DNA of 64,000 bases from JBCCCJ01 sp039029315 (GCA_039029315.1 JBCCGK010000028.1:1-64000), one strand, 5' to 3'; positions 17,378 to 26,563 are shown, counted from the stretch's first letter. Made by a program: numbers and translations. The notes: generated from the letters alone by a model not told the origin.

Positions 17378-18778
17378 TCAATCATCCCAAATGATATTTA
17401 CTACGTCCTGAATAGGGTTGTTTCTACACAAAAACCAACAACTAAACAGGCATATAGCAATCATCATCAACAGTATACCAGCCCCTAGCCGATAAGGATT
17501 GTGGTCGTACAACCATTTGATTCTCGATGGGTTCTTGAGGGATGAATCCCCATACAGCTCTCCTACTTTTACCTGATCCACCACTCCATGAATAAGAAGA
17601 TGTATCCCTTCAGGCCCCAATTCCATCTGAGTAAGCTGCAATTTGTTCTGGCTCACTATGTCCAGGTAATCATCCCCATCTAACACGATTGTGTCTTGTT
17701 TTTCCCTTCCAAAAAGAATTTGCCCACTGCGGATGCTCGTCAATGGAGCTGAATGATCATATATGAGAAAACTTGGTGCCTTCAGCAAAAATCTCGGAAT
17801 GCTTATTTCAGGAAAATGTTCAAATTCCAGGTTCAGAAATACAGATGATTGTTGCCTGCTCCAAAATATCATTTCTCCAGCCTCATGATTGGTCCGAAAA
17901 ATGCCTTCAACATATTTGCTTTCAAGGCTTTCTTCCAATCCAGACACCACCATATTGTCTCCCATTATGTGCAGACTGTCATAATATTCCATTGTCAGAA
18001 GGTAAGGAGTAGAAGCTTCAATTTCCAAGCTTATTTCAGGATGAGCCTCTTCTCCTATTTCCCAGATGATGACAGAAGAATCAGGAATCGAGAGTCTGCC
18101 AGGAATAACCGATGTGAAACTCATAGAGGCTTCACGGTTTTTTGGATAAACAACTGGCGAATGTGACAGATCAATCGATCGATAGCAGGAGGGTTCCAGG
18201 CTAAGAGGGTCTATACACTCCCCTACCCAAAAGGAATGTGCATCTATCTGCACAGAGTCAATCCCACTGAGGTAGACCCGACTGACAACAGAATCTTGAA
18301 GAAATTCCAGTAATTCGGTCCGTGGACGAATAAATCCTTGCGACTGAAATCTGCTTACCACAAGATCTGCTTCTATGTATATCGGAGATTGAGCTCCTGA
18401 CAGAAAGACATGAAGAGGAATGAAGGTAAACAGTACCAATAATGCACAAATAAGCAGGGGGAACTTACTGAAAAAGCGATACAATGCACTTTTTCGAATC
18501 AGGGAAATTGATTCTGTATGATTGATAAGGATTAAGAGAGAATCTCTCAGTTTATTCTCTTCTCTGATGAGCATATCAGAAGAAATGATCCCTTTTATCA
18601 TCTTTTGATTGAGTTCAACCCATCTCCCCAGAACGAGGATCAATCCTTTCTTTTGCACAGGGGACCATTGGTGATCCTGTTCCAACAGAAAAGGAATAAG
18701 AGACTCCAAAGGAATATTGGCCACCTTTTCCTGGAGTTCTTCCCTGGATAATGTTTGATTCTCGTCGAACATAGACAT
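17378..18778 (-). CDS. Membrane protein with an N-terminal EAD11-like effector-associated domain
   Basis: 466 aa. Residues ~12-88 match the pattern of effector-associated domain 11: a helix, then LILVLGRWVELNQKMIKGII, then EENKLRDSLLILIN. This small helical adaptor recruits partners in NTP-dependent bacterial conflict systems. A membrane helix (about 106-127), a ~300-residue extracytoplasmic beta-rich region without known domains, and a second helix near the C-terminus (about 432-454) follow. The topology puts the EAD-like domain in the cytoplasm. It is co-transcribed with the exported protein upstream (16-base gap) and lies near the trypsin-like protease. A sensor linking the envelope to a cytoplasmic EAD partner is a reasonable hypothesis. 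Confidence 0.65.
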   Translation of the reverse strand: MSMFDENQTLSREELQEKVANIPLESLIPFLLEQDHQWSPVQKKGLILVLGRWVELNQKMIKGIISSDMLIREENKLRDSLLILINHTESISLIRKSALYRFFSKFPLLICALLVLFTFIPLHVFLSGAQSPIYIEADLVVSRFQSQGFIRPRTELLEFLQDSVVSRVYLSGIDSVQIDAHSFWVGECIDPLSLEPSCYRSIDLSHSPVVYPKNREASMSFTSVIPGRLSIPDSSVIIWEIGEEAHPEISLEIEASTPYLLTMEYYDSLHIMGDNMVVSGLEESLESKYVEGIFRTNHEAGEMIFWSRQQSSVFLNLEFEHFPEISIPRFLLKAPSFLIYDHSAPLTSIRSGQILFGREKQDTIVLDGDDYLDIVSQNKLQLTQMELGPEGIHLLIHGVVDQVKVGELYGDSSLKNPSRIKWLYDHNPYRLGAGILLMMIAICLFSCWFLCRNNPIQDVVNIIWDD

Positions 18779-18794
18779 TGAAACCTTCTTTCCG

Positions 18795-19577
18795 CTAGGC
18801 TGGATGTAAGTATGAAAATGTATATAATTCTGGCTTTGTTTTGTTGGTAATTCTCAATCTCATATGAACTGTGATCCAACCATTTGTTAATCCGGGGTAC
18901 TTCTTGGGCTCTACACAGAGGTTGAATACCCTTCCGGCAGGATGGTGGGAAAGACGATAGAGATTGGGAGGATCACTCCTTGTAGGGGACAGCTCTGACC
19001 TGAACCGGATTCCTTGATAGAAATTCACAATTCCCCGCTCAAGTTCTTCTTTCAGCACAAGCCCAATACAGCTTTCGGATATAGCTTGTCGATGTTTTGA
19101 CAAGCTCACATGAGCTGGAATGAATAAGTTATTATTCCCATTCTTCAGTCGAATCACAACTCCCACATCCTCATGCGAAATATTCAAGCTCACAAGACTG
19201 TCCACGGGCCAGGGACCGAAGACATTCCAGCCAGGGTGAGTTTTGATATCTTTTGCTTCCATCCAATAATACTTCTTAGGTTCTTTCTCGAAGGCACGGA
19301 TAGAAACAGGATAAGCTTTATCCAGATAGAAATGGACAAATAATCTGTCCTTACTTTCTGGACGCATGTCATAGCTTGAGAAATAGGTATATATAGACAC
19401 CAATTCCAACACTTCAGTTCCCACCTTTTGGCTGAAGGTTCCTTCATATCTATTTCCTAGATCATGCACCTTCTTCCACTCATAATCTGGTTGAGCAATA
19501 CTGGAAATTCCCAGAATTAGCAAAGTGAGACAACATAAATAGGGAGAAAAAGCAGCCTTATATGGGGCAATCATCAT
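18795..19577 (-). CDS. Exported hypothetical protein, 260 aa
   Basis: A signal peptide (SPYLCCLTLLILGISSIAQ) indicates export. No family recognised. The mature protein is rich in aromatic and basic residues and has apparent beta strands (ELVSIYTYFSSYDMRPESKD, GWITVHMRLRITN). It is first in a minus-strand pair with the EAD11-like membrane protein, 16 bases apart, so the two probably act together, for example as a ligand-binding partner of the membrane protein's outer domain (inference). M1 or M2 may be used. Confidence 0.65.
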   Translation of the reverse strand: MMIAPYKAAFSPYLCCLTLLILGISSIAQPDYEWKKVHDLGNRYEGTFSQKVGTEVLELVSIYTYFSSYDMRPESKDRLFVHFYLDKAYPVSIRAFEKEPKKYYWMEAKDIKTHPGWNVFGPWPVDSLVSLNISHEDVGVVIRLKNGNNNLFIPAHVSLSKHRQAISESCIGLVLKEELERGIVNFYQGIRFRSELSPTRSDPPNLYRLSHHPAGRVFNLCVEPKKYPGLTNGWITVHMRLRITNKTKPELYTFSYLHPA

Positions 19578-20198
19578 GAAAATATTTCAATGAGTAAGCA
19601 GACTATTGTCAAAAAGGTAATGCAGTCAGAGGTTCCGTGAAACAATCACTCTTCTTTCGGACAAAGGAGGTGTGGAATTACATCAGGAGGTAGATAGATT
19701 CTCTTGTCTTAACGTAGCTATGAGCCTCCCTTTTTCTTTCAGGCGCAAGTGAGAATTTTATGTCCCATGTTTCTCTTTTTTGGCCAACAATTACTGGGAG
19801 TGATTTTTCTTACGAAACAGAATAATGGAATGGCCACTGTTGGGAATTCTTCATGTAGAAGAAAATAATCAACTGGATTATTGATGTCGATCTGTATCAA
19901 AGATCCATGAATCTATTCTGGATTGCAATCCTGCAAAATGAGTATTTGTAAAAAAAATCATCCTCATTCTTAAGTAGGAATGCCTCTTAGTGTATTGCCA
20001 GCTGTCTCTGATGAAGGAACAAGGAATAGTAAGAAGTGAATTTTGTGCGGATATCTTGTGCCAAATCAAGCACCCTTGCCAATTGGTTTTTGGACTGTTC
20101 CGAAGAGAGTTATGAGTGGAATCCTGGATAGTGTGGCTTTCCAAACTTTTTTTTCAGAACTTTGCCACCTGATTTTTGGCATCGATTGATTCATTACC
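19578..20198. other. Intergenic region, 621 bases, no gene seen
   Basis: Divergent spacer between the EAD11 block and argS. The short open frames inside have no coding character. It holds a 12-base palindrome GGATTGCAATCC near 19920. On the minus strand TACCTTTT (19612-19619) is a near-match to the -7 box, about 35 bases from the start of the exported protein gene. The unusual length may mark the edge of an acquired block. Confidence 0.45.
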
Positions 20199-21995
20199 AT
20201 GTCCAGCATTATTCAAACCATTCAGCAAGCAGCTTCACGGGCGATGCATACTACCTATGGAGTAGAGATTGCTGCAGAGACCATTGTCATTCAAGAAACC
20301 AAAAAAGAATTTGATGGGGACTTCACCCTGGTGGTGTTCCCATTTGCAAGGTTTCGGCTGGGCAAACCTGAAATCATTGGCGAAACCCTTGGGCGGGTCC
20401 TGGTGGAATTGGTGCCAGAGATTGAAGACTTCAATGTCATCAAAGGGTTTTTGAATCTGAGTCTCAAAGCAGACTGGTGGGTCTCCTTTTTTGCAAATGC
20501 TGTTCAGGACGAGCAGTATTTTACCACCAATATTGGAGAAGGGAAAACAGTTGTGGTCGAGTATTGTTCTCCCAATACCAATAAACCCTTGCACCTCGGA
20601 CATCTTCGAAATATCATTCTGGGCTATTCTGTAACCGAAATCCTCAAGGCAAATGGATATACAGCTATCCCTACCTGTTTGTTCAATGACCGTGGAACCA
20701 ACATCTCCAAGTCCATGTATTCCTGGCAGCAAGACGGAAACGGAGACACACCAGAGAGTACGGGATTGAAAGGAGACAAATTGGTTGGCAAGTATTATGT
20801 AGACTATTCTGTCAAGTTAGCTGAAGAAGTTGCACAACTGCTTGACACAGGAATGGATAGAAAAGAAGCTGAAAAAGCGGCTCCCAGCAGTCAGGCGATT
20901 CAGGAAATGTTGATCAAATGGGAAGAGGGTGATCCGGAAACACGAGAGTTATGGGAAACAATGAATGGCTGGGTTTATGAAGCCTATAAAGATACTTTCC
21001 AACGGCTTGGAGTGGAGTTCCAGCAATTTTATTATGAATCGAAAGTCTATCAGCGAGGACGAGAGACCGTACAGGAAGGACTGGAGAGGGGAATCTTTTT
21101 CAAAGATGATGCAGGCTCCGTTGTGGTAGACAATTCGGATGTCAAACTGGACAAAAAAGTCCTCCTCCGAAGCAATGGCACCTCCCTATACATCACACAA
21201 GACCTTGCCATCGCCGCAGACAAATACAACGAATTCCATATGGATAAATCTATCTATGTGGTGGGAGATGAACAGAATTACCACTTCCAGGTGTTGTTTG
21301 CCGTTCTAAAAAAGCTACAAAAGCCCTATGCAGAAGGCTTGTTTCACCTGTCTTATGGCATGGTAGATCTACCCAGTGGTAAAATGAAATCCCGGGAAGG
21401 AACAACTGTAGACATAGATGATCTTGTGGAAGAGGTCAAACAAAAAGCCAAGGAAGAAACCCAGCGACTTGGCAAGACTGAGGGCATGACAGAGGCAGAA
21501 CTGGATCAACTGTATGAGGTACTAGGAATGGGGGGACTCAAGTACTTCCTGGCTAAGGTAGATCCCAAAAAGAGAATGTTATTCAATCCAGAGGAATCTG
21601 TAGACCTTCAAGGACATACCGGGCCATTTATCCAGTATTCTTCTACCCGAATTGCCTCTCTGGTTCGAAAACAAGCCGAATTGGACCTTCCTTCCTACAC
21701 CGCTGAGTTGGCATTGGAAGACCCACTCAATGAAGGGGAGCGGTCCCTCATCAAGCGACTCTTTCAGTACAAAGCTCTTCTTCAAGAAGCCGCTCATACC
21801 TATAATCCAGCCTTGATTGCCAATTATGCCTATGAGTTGGCGCGTGATTTCAATCGATTCTATCAGGGTCCCAAGATTTTGCAAGCAGAAAAGCCCAATA
21901 CCAGTTCGTTCCGATTTGCCTTATCGGCATTCACTGGCAAAGCGCTGAAAGAGGCATTGAGTTTGTTGGGGATAGCTGTACCAGATCGAATGTAA
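20199..21995 (+). CDS. argS: Arginine--tRNA ligase
   Basis: 598-aa class I aminoacyl-tRNA synthetase that charges tRNA-Arg with arginine using ATP. The N-terminal Add-1-like domain (residues 1-110) is followed by the catalytic core with the HIGH signature as HLGH (132-135) in NKPLHLGHLRN. The KMSKS equivalent is KMKSR (395-399) in LPSGKMKSREGT. The C-terminal DALR anticodon-binding domain contains GPFIQYSSTRIASLVRK and ends with PNTSSFRFALSAFTGKAL. The length is normal for bacterial ArgRS. Essential housekeeping gene; the ATG gives the expected N-terminus. Confidence 0.96.
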   Translation: MSSIIQTIQQAASRAMHTTYGVEIAAETIVIQETKKEFDGDFTLVVFPFARFRLGKPEIIGETLGRVLVELVPEIEDFNVIKGFLNLSLKADWWVSFFANAVQDEQYFTTNIGEGKTVVVEYCSPNTNKPLHLGHLRNIILGYSVTEILKANGYTAIPTCLFNDRGTNISKSMYSWQQDGNGDTPESTGLKGDKLVGKYYVDYSVKLAEEVAQLLDTGMDRKEAEKAAPSSQAIQEMLIKWEEGDPETRELWETMNGWVYEAYKDTFQRLGVEFQQFYYESKVYQRGRETVQEGLERGIFFKDDAGSVVVDNSDVKLDKKVLLRSNGTSLYITQDLAIAADKYNEFHMDKSIYVVGDEQNYHFQVLFAVLKKLQKPYAEGLFHLSYGMVDLPSGKMKSREGTTVDIDDLVEEVKQKAKEETQRLGKTEGMTEAELDQLYEVLGMGGLKYFLAKVDPKKRMLFNPEESVDLQGHTGPFIQYSSTRIASLVRKQAELDLPSYTAELALEDPLNEGERSLIKRLFQYKALLQEAAHTYNPALIANYAYELARDFNRFYQGPKILQAEKPNTSSFRFALSAFTGKALKEALSLLGIAVPDRM

Positions 21996-22075
21996 TCACA
22001 GCTGAAACAATTAGTAGATCCCAAAGGGCACTATGAAGAGGAGAAGCAACGTTTGTTCGAGGAAGGAGTATTTCA

Positions 22076-22107
22076 TTTGAACTCTTTGAGAGATTTTCGT
22101 ACAATTA
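22076..22107 (+). promoter_or_regulatory. Possible promoter of the PASTA protein gene
   Basis: TTTG at 22076-22079, 20 bases, then TACAATTA at 22100-22107. The -33 element and spacing are ideal; the -7 element is only a partial match to TAnnTTTG. Confidence 0.4.
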
Positions 22108-22147
22108 GCGTGAGAATAGATCTCACTCAAATCGAAAAAACAATCTG

Positions 22148-22957
22148 ATGCTCAGATATTTTATTAGTCGAGAGTTTTTGTTCACCATCTTGGGCTTGTT
22201 CACAGTCGGCATTGTCGTATATATAGCGATCTTCTTCTGGATTTTGCCTGCATACACCAGACATGGAGATGGCTTATTGGTTCCGGATGTAAGTGAGATG
22301 ACTGTAGCAGAGGCAGAGAATGAACTCAAAAAGAAGGGCCTGCGTCCAATGCGTGCAGATTCTCTATTTGTAGAACATTTGCCTCCTGGCGTCATTATCA
22401 AACAATATCCAGCCCCCTTTACTCGGGTAAAACCCAAAAGGACCATCGCGCTGACCATCAACAAATCCGAACCTCCCATGGTTGAGATGCCCAATCTCGT
22501 GGAGCCATCTATTTCTTTGTACCAGGCCAAAGCCAAATTGGAAGTCTGGAAACTAGGAGTCGGGAAGGTTACCAGAGTCCCGGATATTGCAGAAAATGTT
22601 GTTCTCAGAGCCCACTATGATGGAGGAGAGATACAGGCAGGCACCAAAATCCCGCAAGGATCAAAAATTGATCTCGTAGTTGGTACCATGAAAAATGTCA
22701 GTCAAGTGCTGATCCCGGATCTTGCGGGCTATACCTATGAGGATGCCTTATCCATCCTCAGAAGTATTGGACTTGGGCTGGGAAGTGTCTTATACAATGC
22801 CAATGGCCCAGAAGAAGCCATTGGAAGAATTTACTCTCAAAATCCCAAAGCAGAATTCGGAGATTCGATCCGCGTTGGCTCTGCCATCGACATCTATGTC
22901 TATGGAAGTGAACCTGAAGAGAATGAAGGGATTCTTGTTGAAGAAGTAGAGGATTAG
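22148..22957 (+). CDS. PASTA-domain membrane protein
   Basis: 269 aa. One N-terminal membrane helix (about 10-33, FTILGLFTVGIVVYIAIFFW) is followed by three extracytoplasmic PASTA domains: LVPDVSEMTVAEAENELKKK, VEMPNLVEPSISLYQAKAKL and VLIPDLAGYTYEDALSILRS. PASTA domains bind peptidoglycan fragments, usually in PknB kinases or penicillin-binding proteins; here no kinase or transpeptidase domain is attached. Stand-alone PASTA proteins like this are common in Bacteroidota. Probably a cell-wall-associated scaffold. A strong terminator follows. Confidence 0.88.
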   Translation: MLRYFISREFLFTILGLFTVGIVVYIAIFFWILPAYTRHGDGLLVPDVSEMTVAEAENELKKKGLRPMRADSLFVEHLPPGVIIKQYPAPFTRVKPKRTIALTINKSEPPMVEMPNLVEPSISLYQAKAKLEVWKLGVGKVTRVPDIAENVVLRAHYDGGEIQAGTKIPQGSKIDLVVGTMKNVSQVLIPDLAGYTYEDALSILRSIGLGLGSVLYNANGPEEAIGRIYSQNPKAEFGDSIRVGSAIDIYVYGSEPEENEGILVEEVED

Positions 22958-22989
22958 GATCTAGGGATCTCTATCCTACACCTATATTC

Positions 22990-23027
22990 AGACCTGTTTG
23001 GTATCCCCCCAAACAGGTCTCTTTTTT
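22990..23027 (+). terminator. Rho-independent terminator after the PASTA gene
   Basis: A perfect 12-base stem, AGACCTGTTTGG (22990-23001) paired with 23009-23020, with a 7-base loop, then CTTTTTT (23021-23027). It ends right at the stop codon of the convergent ligase gene. Confidence 0.92.
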
Positions 23028-24504
23028 ATTCAAAACATTTTTTCAGTTCATTCTTTGTGACCTTTCCCAGAGCATTGCGTGGCAAATCCTCTTGATAAAT
23101 ATATCTTCGCGGAATCTTGTAGGAGGGCAAATGGCCTTTGAGCCATTGGGTCAGGTTTTGCTCCTCCACTGCCTCTCCTGACAGGACCAAACTGGCTACA
23201 ATGATTTCCCCCCATTCATCATCAGGAATCCCTACGACTCCACAATCACTGATCGCAGGATGGGTGCGGAGAATTTCCTCGATTTCCAAAGCAGAAATTT
23301 TATATCCTCCTGATTTGATAATGTCCACAGAATTTCTTCCCAAAATCCTGTAGCTGCCTGCATTGAAGATGGCAATGTCACCGGTCCGGAACCAGCCATC
23401 CTCCGTGAAAGAAGTAGCAGTAGCTTCAGGTTTTTGCCAATATTCCTTGAACACAGATGGTCCCTTGATCTGGATCTCTCCCTGTATGCCAGATTCGACA
23501 GGGGTATCGGCTTCATCCACCAATCGCAGGTCTACCCCCGGCAATGGCAATCCAATATGTCCAGCTCTTCTCTCTCCTCTATAGGAATTGGAAACTGCCA
23601 TACCGATTTCTGTCATGCCGTACCGCTCCAGCAAGGTTTGGCCACTGATGTCACGCCAGGTCTCCAGTACGGATATGGGAAGGGCAGCAGAACCCGAGAC
23701 CATCAATCGAAAGGCTTTCAAACAAGCAGAGACTTCTTCCTGCCAGGTCGCGTTTTGTGATTTCCAATAAGCAATCAGTTTGTAATAGATGGTCGGCACA
23801 GCCATGAACAGAGTGATCCTGCCATTCAGGAAACGTTCAAAGGCATCTTTCGCATCAAATTTGGGTTGAAATTCCACACACGCGCCGGACCAAAGTGCGC
23901 AACTGCACACATTGATGATGCCATGCACGTGGTGAAGAGGCAAGACACAGAGAATATGATCTTCTTGCTGCCATTCCCAAGCCTGAACAAGGGTCTGGAT
24001 TTGAGATTCAATATTGGCATGGGTACTCACCACTCCTTTGGGCTGGCTGGTCGTCCCACTGGTATAGAGAATCATGGCAGATCGCTCCTCACTAATCTCA
24101 GGGAGAGCTTTGGAGGACTCTGCCTTCAAGTCTGGTACAGTCATCAGGGAGAGCTGGAGTTCTTGTGCCAGGGAGGCAAATGCATCTCCTTGTTCTTCAG
24201 ACACGATCAGGCAGCTCGCCTGCGTATCTTCCAGCACATACCTCAAAGAAGCAATTGGATGATGAATACTCAAGGGAACAGCGATTCCCCCGGCACGCCA
24301 TATTCCCCATTGGATGGCCAGATATTCAAAACTCCCAGGGATCAAAAATGCGATGCGCGCTTCCAGCAAATCGGTCTTTTCTCCCAATAAACAAGTTGCA
24401 ATTTCCTGAGATCGCTGAAGAAGATCTGCATAGGAATAGTCTCCATCATCCTGTACAGCAACACGCTTGGGAAACTGTCTGGATCGTTGAATCAGTTGAA
24501 TCAT
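23026..24504 (-). CDS. Acyl-CoA ligase, malonyl-CoA synthetase (MatB/ACSF3)-like
   Basis: 492-aa ANL-superfamily adenylate-forming enzyme. The P-loop-like motif YTSGTTSQPKGV, the adenine motif ERYGMTEIGMAVSN, GWFRTGDIA and the hinge region GRNSVDIIKSGGYKISALE are intact, and the C-terminal lysine lies in RNALGKVTKNE. The combination IQWGIWRAGGIAVPL, GERRAGHIGLPLPGVDLR and FREYW-like VFKEYWQKPEAT matches MatB/ACSF3 malonyl- or methylmalonyl-CoA synthetases better than fatty-acyl or acetyl ligases. It would make malonyl-CoA from malonate, CoA and ATP; other small dicarboxylates cannot be excluded. A small membrane protein gene precedes it by 7 bases. Confidence 0.85.
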   Translation of the reverse strand: MIQLIQRSRQFPKRVAVQDDGDYSYADLLQRSQEIATCLLGEKTDLLEARIAFLIPGSFEYLAIQWGIWRAGGIAVPLSIHHPIASLRYVLEDTQASCLIVSEEQGDAFASLAQELQLSLMTVPDLKAESSKALPEISEERSAMILYTSGTTSQPKGVVSTHANIESQIQTLVQAWEWQQEDHILCVLPLHHVHGIINVCSCALWSGACVEFQPKFDAKDAFERFLNGRITLFMAVPTIYYKLIAYWKSQNATWQEEVSACLKAFRLMVSGSAALPISVLETWRDISGQTLLERYGMTEIGMAVSNSYRGERRAGHIGLPLPGVDLRLVDEADTPVESGIQGEIQIKGPSVFKEYWQKPEATATSFTEDGWFRTGDIAIFNAGSYRILGRNSVDIIKSGGYKISALEIEEILRTHPAISDCGVVGIPDDEWGEIIVASLVLSGEAVEEQNLTQWLKGHLPSYKIPRRYIYQEDLPRNALGKVTKNELKKCFE

Positions 24505-24511
24505 ATAGATA

Positions 24512-24703
24512 TCATTGTCTCATGGCATTTCTCCTCACCTGCCAGACAATGAACCATAGCACCGCCGATAGATAGAGAAGATGAACCAGATCAAATTGCT
24601 GAATCTGAAGAAGGCCTGTCTCGCCCAGAATAACCAAAATCACAGAGATGGCGATTAGGATGATCGAAAGGGTATGGAGCAGGTTCAGATGTTGGCGTTT
24701 CAT
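24512..24703 (-). CDS. Small two-helix membrane protein
   Basis: 63 aa with two hydrophobic segments (HTLSIILIAISVILVILGE and LVHLLYLSAVLWFIVWQV) and a short basic tail. Unknown function. It ends 7 bases before the acyl-CoA ligase gene on the same strand, so it is probably co-transcribed. The ATG at 24703 is preferred over an in-frame TTG two codons earlier. Confidence 0.55.
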   Translation of the reverse strand: MKRQHLNLLHTLSIILIAISVILVILGETGLLQIQQFDLVHLLYLSAVLWFIVWQVRRNAMRQ

Positions 24704-24791
24704 AAGCAAGTCAAGCTATAGGGATAGGAAATTAGGAGGCAGAAGAATTGTCTACGATTTGAGGTCGCAGCCAGGGAGTAAGGACAGCAGG

Positions 24792-25304
24792 CTATCCCAA
24801 ATATTTTTCCCGGAACAATTTCAAATGATGCAATTCATGACCAGCAGTTACATATCCCAATACCTTGGGAGTAAATGGATGATTGCTGGCAGTGCCTACT
24901 CGCTCCAGCGCATCTTCTTTCATGCTTTGGAACAAGGCAATACTAGCAGACCTTACGGCTCGATATTCAGTAAGCAGAGACTCAGGACTTCTTTGATCCG
25001 CATCACTGTTGGGGACATAGGCATTCTGATCAAATCCTGGCAATGGGGTCTGGTCCCCCCTTGCGATCCGCATGGCACGATAGATAAACACTCGCTCTGC
25101 ATCAATCATGTGCAGAAATGATTCTTTCAGAGACCATTTGCCGGATGCGTATCGATGAAGCCATTGTTCCTCCGTCAGAGACTGTAAGAGGGATTCTGTT
25201 TGCTGTTGACCTTCGGTCAGCGTCTCCACTAGTGGATGATCTGGAACCTTTCCAACATAGGTCTGGTAATAATCAGGAACTTGTTGAGAATGGGGTTTGT
25301 ACAT
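24792..25304 (-). CDS. DinB-family protein
   Basis: 170 aa, a four-helix-bundle protein of the DinB/YfiT superfamily. The three metal-binding histidines are recognisable: one in SLKESFLHMIDAERV and two in the C-terminal AGHELHHLKLF. Members include bacillithiol- and mycothiol-dependent transferases and uncharacterised proteins; the precise reaction here is unknown. The length is typical. The start is supported by a promoter ending 19 bases upstream. Confidence 0.85.
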   Translation of the reverse strand: MYKPHSQQVPDYYQTYVGKVPDHPLVETLTEGQQQTESLLQSLTEEQWLHRYASGKWSLKESFLHMIDAERVFIYRAMRIARGDQTPLPGFDQNAYVPNSDADQRSPESLLTEYRAVRSASIALFQSMKEDALERVGTASNHPFTPKVLGYVTAGHELHHLKLFREKYLG

Positions 25305-25322
25305 AAGTGATGTGATATTTCA

Positions 25323-25353
25323 CAAATCTATCCAAAAATCCCCTTGCTTTCAA
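25323..25353 (-). promoter_or_regulatory. Promoter of the DinB-family gene
   Basis: On the minus strand TTG at 25353-25351, 20 bases, then a perfect -7 box TAGATTTG at 25330-25323, 19 bases from the ATG at 25304. Confidence 0.6.
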
Positions 25354-25369
25354 GCATATGCCTCTCTCA

Positions 25370-25966
25370 TTATTCCTGCTGAAGTTCACGTAAAATTTCC
25401 TCTGCAGAGTCCGCCATATTCACATATTTTCGGTAGCCCCACCTCACAAAGAAAAACAAGCCCACACATCCCACAAAGGCGAAAATCAGGGTCCTATGAT
25501 TCAGGAAAATATCTTTACCAGACATGATTTTTCCCGCCAGAGGAATGGCAACAACCGCAAAGATGAAACTCATGCCTATCATTAGTTGCTGGATAAGAAA
25601 AAATCTTTTTTTCAGACGTGTATACCTATCGACCGTCTGCCTGAATGGACTTTCAGCCAATCGGATTCCCTGCATCTGATAGATGGTGTTCAAAGAGAGG
25701 ATTGGCATAACTGTTAAGATCAGCATGGAGAACAGCCCCGACCCAATCAAGTACCAGGTATCAAGTTTGTACCAGTTCCATATCAGAACGGCTGCAAGGC
25801 CAAAACAGAAGATGGCGCCAATGGTTTCAAAAAAGGCAATACTTCTGAGCTTCGAATGGTATGTTCGTTTAGTCATATCTACAATCATAGTATCGGTTAA
25901 GCGTTGTTGTTGATCACGTTGTTCACTCAGATCATCCCACAACAATTTCATTTCATCCAGATCCAT
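25370..25966 (-). CDS. Membrane protein, probable partner of the adjacent ECF sigma factor
   Basis: 198 aa. A charged N-terminal ~45 residues (LDEMKLLWDDLSEQRDQQQR) are followed by four hydrophobic segments in two pairs (about 45-85 and 125-180). Its start overlaps the sigma-factor gene by 14 bases, so the two are translationally coupled, as sigma/anti-sigma pairs often are. No zinc finger or known anti-sigma domain is visible. The anti-sigma role is inferred only from gene order. Confidence 0.65.
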   Translation of the reverse strand: MDLDEMKLLWDDLSEQRDQQQRLTDTMIVDMTKRTYHSKLRSIAFFETIGAIFCFGLAAVLIWNWYKLDTWYLIGSGLFSMLILTVMPILSLNTIYQMQGIRLAESPFRQTVDRYTRLKKRFFLIQQLMIGMSFIFAVVAIPLAGKIMSGKDIFLNHRTLIFAFVGCVGLFFFVRWGYRKYVNMADSAEEILRELQQE

Positions 25967-26456
25967 GGTTCATATTTTTTATTTGAGCACTTAGCTTGTT
26001 TCGGATTCTGCTCAACCTGGTCCCTACATTGGAGGGAGTAAAGCCAGTAATACTGCCAATCTCCTGATAGCTTTTGCCCTCCAGATGCAGCAGGATAATC
26101 CCTCTCTCAACCACATTCAACTGTTTGATTTGTTCATAGAGCATTGTCATTCGCTCTTCGGTTTCGGCATCCTGTTCCTCATAGAGATCCATCAAGTCGG
26201 AATTCATGGACACATAAGATGCTTTCTTTCTCAGCTGATTCATGTGTCTGATAGCGGTATTCAGGGCAACCCGATAGATCCAGGTGCTGATTTTGGATTT
26301 TCCTTGAAATGACTTAAAGGATCTCCACAGTTGATAGACAATCTCCTGATACAGATCTTTCTGATCCTCCCCTTCCCTGGCGTAAATATTGGCGACTTTG
26401 AAAATGATGCCTTCATTTTCCTGTATCACTTGTACAAACCGCCTTCTATCAGACAT
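25953..26456 (-). CDS. ECF-type RNA polymerase sigma factor
   Basis: 167 aa. Region 2 is seen as EGEDQKDLYQEIVYQLWRSF and STWIYRVALNTAIRHMN; region 4 as VERGIILLHLEGKSYQEIGS followed by GFTPSNVGTRLSRIRNKL, a classic helix-turn-helix. The length and order are standard for ECF sigma factors. The ATG at 26456 is chosen over an in-frame TTG at 26462. Divergent from the TetR gene and coupled to the membrane protein that follows it. Its regulon is unknown. Confidence 0.88.
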   Translation of the reverse strand: MSDRRRFVQVIQENEGIIFKVANIYAREGEDQKDLYQEIVYQLWRSFKSFQGKSKISTWIYRVALNTAIRHMNQLRKKASYVSMNSDLMDLYEEQDAETEERMTMLYEQIKQLNVVERGIILLHLEGKSYQEIGSITGFTPSNVGTRLSRIRNKLSAQIKNMNHGSG

Positions 26457-26531
26457 AGTCAATTCATTCTGCCTTATTGGTACCTGTTGAGGTCAATAAA
26501 TCACAATTTGAAGAAAAAAAATAAAAAAAAA

Positions 26532-26563
26532 TTTGCCATAGTAAACACCGTTCACTAAGTTTG
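26532..26563 (+). promoter_or_regulatory. Promoter of the TetR gene
   Basis: TTTG at 26532-26535, 20 bases, then a perfect -7 box TAAGTTTG at 26556-26563, 28 bases before the ATG. The proposed operator occupies the spacer exactly up to the -7 box. Confidence 0.75.
26541..26555. promoter_or_regulatory. Putative TetR operator, autoregulatory copy
   Basis: GTAAACACCGTTCAC is an imperfect palindrome (GTAAAC/GTTCAC half-sites). Read on the other strand it matches the second copy at 27233-27247 at 13 of 15 positions. It lies inside the promoter spacer, so a bound repressor would block RNA polymerase. Confidence 0.65.
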
